NCBI GenBank assembly: GCA_037178975.1
Contig: JASJZH010000003.1
Span: forward strand, 7,254,001 to 7,318,000
DNA length: 64,000 bases
From: Oscheius tipulae
Lineage: Eukaryota > Nematoda > Chromadorea > Rhabditida > Rhabditidae
Reading direction: 5' to 3'
The notes under the pieces are model-generated. The model was not told the DNA's origin. It saw only the letters and a program-made list of their open reading frames with translations, and did no database searches. The position numbers and the translations under genes are program-made. Positions within the stretch are counted from its first letter, which is position 1; each line of letters begins with the position of its first letter. This document shows positions 1 through 10,239 of this stretch, one piece after another.

Positions 1-109
1 AGAAAATACGTACGTGATTTGAAAAAACGAATGGACGGGAAACGAGAGGAATTATGAAGGACAAGAATATAATGGGGACTGGCACTGGCTTGCTAACAAC
101 CGTTACTTT

Positions 110-693
110 TGGCTGTGAAGTAGCATAAACCCGATCGTTTGCTTATTCAGCGATTGTTCGACGGTGAATACCTTTTCATCCGTGAAGAGGATTGACTTGT
201 GGTCTCAATCTTTATAACGAAGCAGCAGTTTCTTCGAGCACTCCTTTCTCTTCGTCTTACTGGCTTCGGATAAGAATTGCCGTTTTTCTTGCTTGTATCC
301 CTTCATTTTGAGGTGTTTCTTCATGATTCTAGCCATAGAGCCCTTGAAAATGGCTAAGTTCTTGCCCATTTTGCGGATAGAATGCGTCGGGTACCGGCAG
401 ATACGATTGCGCACCTTCTTAATGTTGGCCCTGGTGGTCACACAAATGAGTATTCCTCGTCCGGGACGATCTTATTCACTTCTCAACTCCTTGAATCGCA
501 AAATGGCAGTAGTCACGACGTTCTTGGATACCTTCAGACGACGAGAGATGATGATCGCCTGAACGATTTGTTGGTGAAGAGCAAGAATTGATTGGCGGTG
601 GATAGAAGCTTTGACCATGCTTAAAATGATAGCATATTCGGTCTGAAACAACGGAAAACCTGATAAATAAAAGGAGAAACACAATAAAAACAA
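110..693 (-). pseudogene. Degenerate Tc1/mariner-type transposase fragment
   Basis: Read on the minus strand. The segment from about 620 to 475 encodes a helix-turn-helix of the Tc1/mariner N-terminal type (key words RRLKVSKNVVTT and RFKEL). The segment 441-205 encodes a basic linker (IRKMGKNLAIF, MKKHLKMKGYK). The segment near 190-140 encodes ILFTDEKVFTVEQS, which matches the conserved strand around the first catalytic aspartate of these transposases. The pieces lie in different frames and are broken by stops (after LLRYKD, near 205) and at least one small deletion near 150. No downstream DDE residues follow, because the reading ends in unrelated sequence by about 100. This is a dead copy. 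I did not find clear terminal inverted repeats, so the element borders are unknown. Confidence 0.75.
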
Positions 694-699
694 AGAACA

Positions 700-3061
700 A
701 CCCCTTTACATAAAGCCGCATATCGGCGTGCTCCGCGCGGTTGCTGTAATTTTGGGGCATCCTGTATATTCCCGTGACCGGTCGCAGCGGTCGCCCGGCT
801 CTGCCCACTGGCGGAGTGAGTCTATGGGTGAGAGTTTAAAAGAAAATAAACGAACCTTTTTCGGATAGAATAAAGCATATTGACTGTTGTGATATTCTGC
901 AAAGTTGTAGAGTTTCTTCTGCTCCACAAATTTTGTAAGACTGACAAAGTACTCTTTCTATGAATAAGGACTGTTCAAAAAATACGCTCTGTTAACGACT
1001 GAAGCTCATGACTGCAGCTGGTAAAACGTTGACATCCAGACACCAAGAAACCCTTAGCACCGGAAATAATCATAAAAAGATCAGTAAAGCCCGATAAATG
1101 GCACCTGAGTTCGGCATATCCACGAGAAACCCTCCCAGGGATCAGCTTCATTCTCCCAAATCGTGTCTCAACGTCTCACGATACTTCTCTCCGTCAATTT
1201 GTAAGCTATTGTACCCATCGTACCTATTGTTCGAGAGACAAGTTCCGGCTGTCAAAGAAGTCGACGATAGTTTCTTTTCGGGGAGAGAGGGTGATAACCA
1301 TCTCACTCTCTCTGACCCTTCGGTCGATTTCAGTACGATGTCGTCTTGGGAAGAGAATGAGTCTGAACTCTTAACTTTTGATTCTTAGATACCTTATATC
1401 GTCTGTCACTCTGTTTCTCTCTGTCTCTCTTTCTGTGTAGTTCTCCTTCTCTTCTCGACCACTGTTCTCAGATCAGTTCCCAGTTTACTGGTATCGCATT
1501 GGCTAATGATTTATGTGCAGCACATCTTCTCCGACGAGACGCTTTGTTTACTATTCCAATACTGTAAATTGAATCATTTTTTGTTCAGTAACCTTTGACT
1601 TATGCCCCCTTCTTTTTGTTCAGCTCCATGTCGTTCTGTCTCTCTTTCTCTCTGTCTCTCTTTCTCTCTATCACTGTCTCTCTGTCGCTCTATCTCCCTC
1701 TCTCACTACCTTACAGTTCATCTGAAGATACGAATCGCTCAAAAGCGAAAGTATCTTTTGAAGATTACTGTCCATTATCAGACACGTAGGAGGGGACTTT
1801 CTCTCTCCGCACTCCGCAGATCCATCTCTCCGTGTCCGTAATCATTCGACTCATCAGTCGATTAGCCCCATTCTCATGTGTGATGTCTTCTACTGTGTAG
1901 CTTCCGCTGCTGTTGGCCCAAGAAAAGACATGGTTGACGCAAGAAAGTTCAGGGAACACACGCGATAGGGAGTTTTTCTTTTCTCTTGGTTCTAGACTGC
2001 CTCGTGTCAGTCCATTACCTACCGAATTTTGGATCTTTTGCTTCTATTTTCGCCTTGTCCTTGACAAAACCTGATCAAGCTGGATCATGGAGATGTCCAT
2101 AGCTTGAGTCATACACTATTCGTTCAACTCGACTTGGTTTCGCTGTCTCTCTGTCTAGTTCCAAATCTGTGTCCTTTTTCTCAATTGCATACTGTTTCTC
2201 ATTCGCGGACACACACTTCTATACTGTGCGAATTTGCCAACTCTGTTATCGTTGTCTGTTCTGGTTCAATTGAAACCACCAAACTCACTTTCATTTTATG
2301 GCTCTTCGACAAGCCATTGTGGTCAAGATTTCTTTCAATCTGTCACTGGATACCTGCCTATGTATTTCTCTTGTACCCATCCCCAGTCACTCCACCCTGC
2401 ATTGCTCTGTATGCCGATATTTCTTGGACATGGACCAGTTATGCCCTCCATGCTAAAACTCTTGCTTACATCATAGTTTTCAATCTTTCTTTTTCTTCCC
2501 GCGGGGATCTTCGGGCATAAAAGGAAAGAGATCGACAAGCCGTTTGATGTTATAAGCAATTCGTTTTCCTCGAGGTACGTTGTGTCTCATGTCAAAAAAA
2601 AATAAGAACATGCAATTAGTTTCCAGTATTTAATAGCTATTGGAAAACGTTTCTGTATAATGGAGCGTCCGCGCGACGCTACGACTTGAAAGGCTCCCGT
2701 TCCTGACTGTAGGAAGTTTAAACTTCTCTTTTGAAATAAGTTGCGCCTATTAGACTCTCTTAAAACCATGTTCTTTAGATTCAGTTCCTAGTTCAGTCTT
2801 TTGTCAGTCTGTAACCTGCCTTTCTGTCTCTCTTTCTTTCAAAGGAGCTCCTTTCCTACTCTAGAAGTTTCAAATATTTCTATTGTAATGTGGAATAATG
2901 TTGTTTGTTTTGTGACCGTGACTTTCATCGGCCCGGGCGCGCGACTTGATCTGAGACCGAGAATTTTTCTCTACTGTCACCGACAGTGGGGTCATTTCAG
3001 TCAGTCTCAATGACTCTTTTTCTTCACTGCTACCTTCGGTCACTCTTTATGGTTTCAGAGA
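700..3061. other. Gene-poor stretch with CT-rich low-complexity runs
   Basis: No convincing coding exon was found here. The plus strand carries repeated runs of CTCTGTCTCTCT words at about 1400-1430, 1635-1700 and 2140-2160. The same vocabulary recurs in introns throughout the window. A short CAAAGTTGTAG word occurs at about 892. The longest open frames (for example 1098-1388 and 2104-2520) have no recognisable domain and are biased toward Ser and Leu because of the CT-rich composition. Confidence 0.5.
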
Positions 3062-6000
3062 ATGAGATCTCTAAAAAGAACGGGTCAAGCGATCACCAAT
3101 GGAATTCGAAGGACACTGTCGAGGAAACAGTGGGAGCACAAGGAACAGCTCCATTCTTTGACTGAATCGGTAAGTCTTTCTGTCTTCTTCTCTCTGTCTT
3201 TTTGTCTCTCTATCTCTTCGTTTTTCCTACCTCAGTATCCTTACAACCGATGACTCTTACTCAAACCCTTGGACTCCATTCGCATTCTCCTCCATTGACT
3301 CTTGGCTTGCAGCACTGAAATCGTCCAGTAGATCACTAATATTTTAGAGTAGTCACATGATCTGTTTGTCGTCTATCCTCTAGAAGTGACTGACAGCGGT
3401 ATTGAACCACTGTGGCCATTTCCAGAGTAGTCCTCGGACTGCTCTGGAAGGAGACAGCATGTCGTTATACCGAGTTCCAGTAGGCCACTTGACATTGCGT
3501 TGACAGTTTCGCATGTCATGTAGGCGCTTTCTTCTTCCGATTCCTGTCCCTTGTCTTGCAGAGTCGAAAAGTAAAATGGTGCTACTGTGTAGCTACCCAA
3601 GCCTGACGATCTTCCGAAGTTGCATGGCGTCTCGCTCCTTGTCCGTCTTCTTCTAGAACATGATCCTGGTAGATTGGACAGCAGCTGGCGAAGTAGAGTT
3701 GAGTATTCCAGACAGCTACCAATGACAGGGTGTGGGGCAAGTAGAGGCGCCAAGCAGATGGAAAGACAGCTAGACAATAGAGAACAAAACTACCGCTCAT
3801 CATCTTTATTTTCCGCCTGGGGGTTGTACTTGATGCGGAGATTCATTTGGCGGACCATTTCATCGTCCTAGAACCATTCACGGCGGAACTGCTTGGCGGC
3901 TCCATCCGGGGTGTTCGTCCACTCGATGGTGATACGATCGTTGTTCGTATCCTCCTGTCTGTCACCATCTACCGTTACCAGTTGTCTCCCGTGCTACGTC
4001 TCCTTTGTTCTCTGTATCAATACACTGTTTTCAGAACAAGTTCTTCTTGAGAAAAGTCCGATGGCAGATTGCAATCCTGGCTCACATTGGTTTCGCCATA
4101 GCTTTCGGAATCCGGTCAAACTTCGGTGTGGCGAAAACCAGAATGACCAGCAACTTCACGGATGCCTATGGATTCATTCATGTAAACAATTTCTCGAATC
4201 TTTGGACTTTGGACTTTTAGGAACAAGAATTCTTCTGGACTCCGACAGAACTGGGGATGATGGAGAGCTCGTTCTTTTATGGCTATGCAGCTTCGCAGAT
4301 CCCGGCTGGTATACTCGCGGCCAAGTTTGCTCCGAATAAGTGAGTTAGGGGTGACAGTGACTAAACCAGAAGCTCTTCAGGCTCTTCTGTCTTGGCGTTC
4401 TGGTAGCCAGCATCCTCAACATGATCATAGCTTTCGGTCTCCACTTTCACCCCTTCTCCGATTACGGTGTCATGAGTCTTCAAGTTATTCAAGGACTGGC
4501 CCTGGGAGTAACCTATCCGGCCATGCATGGAGTCTGGAGAAACTGGGCTCCGCCAATGGAACGCTCCAAGCTGGCTACAACGACATTTACTGGGAGTTAT
4601 ATGGGAGTCATGCTGGGACTACCGGTCTCTGCTTCGCTGTAAGTCACTGTTACTGTTACTGTCACCGTCACTGTTTCCTCACACACACTCTATTTCAGAG
4701 TAAGCTATGTCCACTGGTCTGCTCCATTCTATGTATTTGGCATAGTCGGAATTCTCTGGTCCTTCTTGTTCTTCTTCCTTACCGCCCGAAATCCAGAAGA
4801 GCATCGGTACATTACACTCGAGGAGAAGACCTACATCACAGAGACAGTCGGCAAAGTTGCCACCTGTAACATGACGGTATTTGGCTCTTGAAACACCCAA
4901 AAACCTGATAATTTGAGCTCACAACAGTCCCATGGAAATCCATACTGCTGTCTCTTCCTGTATGGGCCATCAACATAGCCAATTTTTGTCGTTCTTGGAC
5001 TTTCTTCCTGCTTCTAGGAAATCAGCTGACTTACATGAAAGACGTTCTTCACATCGACATCCGTAATGTGAGTTTCTTGAGCAGAAAAGTAAGACAAGGG
5101 CTAGCATTAGTCGGTCGTTCAAAACGTTGTCATGAACTTTAGCCAACTCACCAAGGTTCTGGACGCGAGCAGTATAAAGCCAAAGCATTCTCTTTGTATT
5201 TTAAAAAGGGATTATTTCAGTCTGGCTTGATTTCCATGCTTCCGCAACTTCTCATGGCAATCTGTGTCCTTTCGTCTGGCCAACTTGCTGACTATCTTCG
5301 CTCGACAGGCAAAATGGAGACAGGCAACGTCAGAAAGATGTTTAATACCTTTGGTCAGTAACTTCTCTCTTCTAAGCCATCTATGATTCAGGTTTCGGCT
5401 GCGAGGCGGCATTCCTCTGTCTCTTGGCCTTCATTCATGACCCAGCCTTGGCTATTCTGTGCCTTGTATTGGCTGCTGGAGGCTCTGGAGCTTGTATGGC
5501 TGGTAAGTTAATAGTTTTCTACAAATGTACTGGTTTAGGATTTAATGTGAATCATTTCGACATCGCTCCCCGATATGCACCGATTCTTATGGGTATCAGT
5601 AATGGTTTTGGAGCACTGGCTGGACTGACAGGATTCATCACTCAGAATTTGACAGTAGACGTGAGTTTAACCGAGAGACAGGCAGATAGAATGAAAGAGA
5701 TAAAGTGTTCTTTTCAGAACCCTTCCGGCTGGAAATGGTGCTTCCTGATGGCCATGTGCGTGGATCTCTTTGGCATAGCTTTCTATCTGATCTTCGGACA
5801 GGGAGTCATCCAGGAATGGGCCAAGGAGCCTGAACCTGAAGAAACTCTAGGAGAATTTGTGCGTCGGATCTCCACCATAGTCCGGAACATGTCCTCGAAA
5901 CGGTCATCCTCAGCTGTTCAATCCAGAAGATGTACCACAGAAGGGCCGGACTATGGAAGGTGAGACAGAGAGACAGCTAAGAGAATGGTTGACTTCAGAA

Positions 6001-6125
6001 TGAATGAGTCGAGGAACAACTCGGCAGAGATGGGTCCTCCGAAGAACTCAATCCCGACTATTCAAGAAGTGGAGACGTCGTTCTCGAAGGAAGATGCCAG
6101 GAAAACTGATCGTCCTGAAGTGTAG
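3062..6125 (+). CDS. eat-4: Vesicular glutamate transporter (SLC17A6/7/8 family)
   Basis: Exons: 3062-3169, 4035-4181, 4221-4339, 4381-4638, 4699-4865, 4928-5067, 5221-5353, 5392-5502, 5539-5660, 5718-5959 and 5999-6125. They sum to 1674 nt, a 557-residue protein, which is the normal length for the family. It is a major-facilitator transporter that loads glutamate into synaptic vesicles. VGLUT signatures are visible: [10 protein letters not shown] and [14 protein letters not shown] after the first luminal loop, [36 protein letters not shown], and [20 protein letters not shown] before the last helices. The tail after helix 12 is acidic and Ser-rich, as expected for a cytosolic C-terminus. One intron (5503-5538) is only 36 bp. 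The first exon is the least certain part. It is phase-compatible and preceded by a TTTCAG acceptor-like site 3 nt before the ATG, but it could be joined by an unseen exon in 3170-4034. The symbol is by family analogy with the nematode gene. Confidence 0.9.
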
Positions 6126-6233
6126 TAGACAGAACCAATATGGATCGAATCCTAGTCATTTGTACATACAATTAACGACAATTTCCACATCATTACGAGT
6201 CCTTTTCTTCGCCATTCACGAAAGTATTAATTG

Positions 6234-6239
6234 AATAAA
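6234..6239 (+). terminator. Poly(A) signal of the glutamate transporter gene
   Basis: AATAAA lies 109 nt after the stop codon at 6125 and in the correct orientation. Confidence 0.6.
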
Positions 6240-6416
6240 ATTATCCTTCTTTTTACTGAATTCTGCTGCTATTCGAAGCTGTTTATGACCGATGTTTTCT
6301 ATGGCTCTATCGTCTCTTTACATGTTCAAACACACGTCGACAATGCTTCAATACAAAACATAAACAATGATAAATAGTGAGGATCATTCGAGGAGGCCTA
6401 TCTCTTCCTCACTCGT

Positions 6417-7080
6417 TTAGCGCTTTCCGGCCTTCTTTGATGGCTTGACGAAGCACCAGCTGACTTGGATCTCCTGGCCGAGTAGTTCCTGTCCGTTCAG
6501 TCCCTCAATGGCAGCCGAGGCTTCCTGAATTTTCATATTTTATTGGCAAAAAAAATGACAAGCCTTCTGTGTCTCGTATTCGACGAGAGCATAACCTTTT
6601 AGGAAGCCGGTTCTTCTGTCCAGATTGAGGTGTACATTCTTGATCTCTCCAAAGTCGGCGAATTTGTCGTGGACGTCGTCTTCTGTGGCCTCCTCGTGGA
6701 TATTGGTGACGAATACGATCCAGCCCTGGAACACTGATCGATTAGTTGAGGTAGACTTAAATTTAAAGATCAAAATTCGCAGTTGCCGACACATTTCGTT
6801 ATAAATAGACCGAAATCGAAGGGTACGACTTGAACAAGCTTGTATCCATGCTAAATATGATACTATCGCGCTCCACATTTGTTTTTCCAGTAATTCCAAG
6901 CAAAAGGCTTACCTCGACGGATCTTTGGGGCCCGGCGATATCGGTATCCTTGCTGTCGACGACGTCGTAGGTGATTCTCTCGGCTCTAGCGCGCTGTTGT
7001 CCGACTCCGCGTCCTTTGCTCTTGGCAGCATTAACGACCATGTCGTCGTTTTCCATCTCGATGTCGACGGAGTCGGCCAT
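6417..7080 (-). CDS. rnp-4: RNA-binding protein 8A / Y14, exon junction complex core
   Basis: Exons in transcript order: 7080-6913, 6725-6564 and 6524-6417 (438 nt, 145 residues). Y14 pairs with Mago and stays on spliced mRNA upstream of exon junctions. It acts in mRNA export, localisation and decay. The acidic N-terminal part leads into [19 protein letters not shown], the start of the RRM. The rest of the single RRM follows: RNP1-like [10 protein letters not shown], the LNLDRRTGF turn, and a short basic tail ending KKAGKR. Length is close to the roughly 142-residue nematode protein. The second intron (6525-6563, 39 bp) appears to start with GC rather than GT, because only that junction keeps the conserved [12 protein letters not shown] reading. 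A TTTCAG acceptor-like site lies 8 nt before the ATG. The gene starts 165 bp behind the SNF5 stop on the same strand. The symbol is given by homology. Confidence 0.92.
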
Positions 7081-7245
7081 TTCTGCTTCTGAAATTTCGT
7101 TTATTTAGCTTTTTACACGCATAATAAGAGTTCGTTGGTGCCACATAGTCCACATTCGGAAGAGGGCAACACAACTATAAAGAGAAGGACGGAAATCGGA
7201 GTATCAGGGAGACAAAGGGAGTAATAAATTATGCCAAAATAAGAG

Positions 7246-8997
7246 CTAAAAGTTGAATCCGACGAGACGACGCATGCGACGTGTGTTTCTGTCCTGATCT
7301 CGCATCTTCTTCTCAATTTCGGCGTCTGTCAGTGTCTCGAGGAAAGGACCCCATTGGTCGGTCTCGGATGGATTTCTGCAGATTTGTGAGCATTTTTCTG
7401 GCAAAATTTAGCAGAACAGACCTGAAGGGGCATTCAACAGTCGGCTGTGGGCTCTCGGAAAAGGCGTAGGTCCTCTGATGCCATTGGAGCTGTCCGCGGA
7501 TCGAGTACGCGATGGCCGACGCGAATTCTCCTCCTAGACCGAGCTCGGCACACAGATGACGCGCGAATTCCTCCGGACAGTTGCTCGGATCAGACATGTC
7601 CCATCTGAAGTCGTTTTTGGGCGAGAAAGTGAACGAAAACGTACTCAAACTGGTCGACAAGGCTCTGATTCCCGACGTTGATGTTCAGCTTGAGAATTGC
7701 CCGTTGATCTCCGACCGTGGCATCCAGAGGAGGGGCTTCTGTCGCCGCCTCGAGCTGCTGGTGGATGGCGGCGGCGATGGCCGGCTGGAAGGAGTTCGTC
7801 GGCAGGTCCAGATCGTCACACATCATCTCGGCAACCTATGAATTTCATGTTGAGAAACCGGTAAAAAAAAGAAACGTACCATGTCAGGAGTGATCATTTT
7901 CTCGTTCCTGTTGTAGCAGAAGGTATCGCGCAGCTTCACCCCGTCCAGCTCCATGTCCAGCCGGATTGGGACGAGATCTTCGGAGACGGTGGCGTTTTCA
8001 GAGATGCTAAAAGATGGCTATTAGGTAATTGTCGAACGAACTGTCAAAATTAGTCAGAACACACCAATGCCCGTGTTGATAAACCCTTGACAAGATTCAA
8101 CACAAGACAGGGTACTGGAGACTGACATAGGAAGAACAAAGAGTGGTTTTTGATAATGAGCTTGCCGTTAACAGGCAGCGCACTGTTAGTTGTTGACCAA
8201 CTTAAGGAAGCATGACAAATTAGAGAACAGTCGGTGCACGACAGGAATAGAGCGATAGAGAGAAGGAGTGTCCGGTAACAACGTTAGAGACGATACTAGA
8301 GGTATGGCGGAATAAAGAATCTTACAGGGTAGCCATATTCAAAAAGACCTCGGAAAAGTAGAAAACTGCCAGAAGCACTGAATCAGAGTAAAACTAACAA
8401 TTTAGCCTGTTCCAGATCCTCAGCACTGTAGGCGAGCTCCTTGGGCTTGTAGCGCCCACGCGAATGAGCCACTGGACAGCTGCACGGGACCGATTCCAGA
8501 TGATGAGAACCGCTGGTAACCTGCTGTCCGACCCAGCCGGACTGGGCTGCCGGCTTGGCCGTCTTGTTCTCGACCTGTGGTCTCGGCTGTGAGGGGGCCG
8601 AGCCAGCAGCTCGATACTTCTCCTCCTGCCCGCCGAGCAGCTCGTCTATTTCGTGGGCCTTGACGAGCCTATAAACATTTTAACTTTAGGGTTCAAAACG
8701 GATGAATAGACGAAAATGAACAAGGAGACTCACATAATATTGGTGTGCATAAAAGCCGGCGACAAATTCAGCTGCCGAAGCTTCTCCTTGTCCTCGACGG
8801 TGGCCACCTTGCGCCATAGCACCGGGTACTTCTTGTAGAGAGTGCCTCGGTGAAGACGCAGGTATGCACCCACTTCAGAACCTAAAAATAGGCTTATACA
8901 AAAATGGGAAGCAGCTACCTATGTAGTATCGTTCTCCTGTATCATCGAGACTGAACGACTGCGGCCGAGGGCCGTAAGTGTTGCTGAGAATCGTCAT
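7246..8997 (-). CDS. snfc-5: SNF5/SMARCB1 core subunit of SWI/SNF chromatin remodeler
   Basis: Exons in transcript order: 8997-8919, 8881-8734, 8668-8399, 8006-7880, 7835-7645, 7604-7422 and 7375-7246 (1128 nt, 375 residues; the human protein has 385). The N-terminal winged-helix part is recognisable by [20 protein letters not shown] and [13 protein letters not shown]. The two SNF5 repeats follow: [16 protein letters not shown] with [16 protein letters not shown], then [20 protein letters not shown] with [15 protein letters not shown]. The C-terminal helix ends [20 protein letters not shown]. The protein scaffolds BAF/PBAF complexes and contacts the nucleosome acidic patch through the C-terminal basic helix. 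The 392-bp intron 8007-8398 is much longer than its neighbours and holds no recognised gene. The second in-frame ATG was chosen over one 10 nt upstream because only it opens the family N-terminus. Confidence 0.95.
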
Positions 8998-9675
8998 CGT
9001 TCTTGAAAGTCATTTTATGGCTGTGTTAGTTTGAGAAAGATGACGAGAGAGTGATTGTAAATCGATATCTAATTGGAAAAAGAATAGGAAAAGTATTGAA
9101 ATTCGAAAGGACGCGAGAGCGAGCGGACGCAGCCGCGGAGGTGGTGTGGAGCGTGATTACCGCGAGTAATCGCAAGAGAGGCGGATATTTTAGGCATTCG
9201 TACGCAAAAAATCCTGGAGTAAGCTCTTCAGATATAGATAAATTTTAATACATGGGTCTCTGGTCAAACTACAAGCAAAACGTCGTTGAAGACACATAAC
9301 AACCAATGTAGCAGCTGTAGAGGAGATACAGATCTCCTTTACAGCTCAGGCTAGAGATGTTCAATCAAAAAAACTCTTAAAAATGAGCAGAAATTGTCTA
9401 ACCATTGAAGAAGAACAAACAATAGAGAAAGGCAGGAATATTAAAGGGCCGGCACGTTCAGAATGTATCCATTTGTTTTCCAAGGCGGCGATTCAAACGA
9501 CAAAAAATTTTAATTTTTCTGAAAAATAAATGACAAATGTACACCCTTTCCCCCATTCCTCACTTTTCTTCACACCATATCAAAGTTTATGTACACAGCG
9601 TCTTATTATGAACAACCCGTAAGCATATAAAGCCTTTTTGAGAGAAAGGATAATCAGAAAAGGTCGAGTTTTCTT

Positions 9676-9978
9676 CTAACGACCAGGACGATATTGTGAG
9701 AGACCTGCTTGGCCGTAGGGGAAGCGTTTGCCATAATCTGTGATGAAATTCATCATGTTCTCTTCGCCTGAATTGTAGTGTTCATCAAATGTTTGTGTTT
9801 TGAACTTACCACGAAGCTCTCTTTTTATTTTCTTCTCCTCATTAGCGATTTCTGCCTCCAATTCTCTGTGTACCGCATCGAGGAGGATTTCTTCTTCAAT
9901 CAGGAGCTCCAGCTTGTGTTCCATGGGTCTAGCCATGATGCTCACAACGAAAACAAGGAGAATGAAAAGTGCCCGCAT
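9676..9978 (-). CDS. Secreted neuropeptide precursor, RPamide type
   Basis: Two exons, 9978-9810 and 9767-9676, split by a 42-bp intron with GTAAGT and TTCAG ends; 86 residues. Residues 1-15 form a signal peptide (RALFILLVFVVSIMA). Residues 17-50 are a Glu-rich acidic spacer. KR dibasic sites occur at about residues 52-53 and 70-71. The last 15 residues after the second site are a 13-residue peptide ending YRP followed by GR, the standard donor for C-terminal amidation. The mature product would be FPYGQAGLSQYRP-amide. The YG...G...RPG pattern resembles nematode RPamide peptides (NLP-2, NLP-22, NLP-23 and NLP-46 group), but the SQY insertion is unusual, so assignment to a named gene is not made. 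A TATA-like box at 10071-10078 lies about 90 bp upstream. An alternative ATG at 9990 adds four residues. Confidence 0.75.
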   Translation of the reverse strand: MRALFILLVFVVSIMARPMEHKLELLIEEEILLDAVHRELEAEIANEEKKIKRELRGKFKTQTFDEHYNSGEENMMNFITDYGKRFPYGQAGLSQYRPGR

Positions 9979-10070
9979 TCTAAAGCCCACGAATTAGTGA
10001 CTCCGATGAGAAATGAAAGGAACTGTTTTAGAAAAAGAGAGGCTCTGTCGAAAGCTGAGACAGAGTGGCT

Positions 10071-10078
10071 CTATATAG
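10071..10078 (-). promoter_or_regulatory. TATA-like box of the neuropeptide gene
   Basis: CTATATAG lies 92-99 nt upstream of the minus-strand ATG at 9978. The reading is consistent with a TATA promoter for a highly expressed neuropeptide gene. It is inferred only from sequence and spacing. Confidence 0.45.
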
Positions 10079-10239
10079 TCGCTTATCAGCAAAAATGTTT
10101 GGAATGGTATTCGAAGACGTCACAGGGTATGCAGGGCTGGGTCGTTTCGGATGATTTACTCCTGAGAGAGGCAAGAGGCGTAAATACCGTAGTAGGGAGT
10201 CATACTATGGCGGATTTTCTTATCATTTCTGCACTATAA

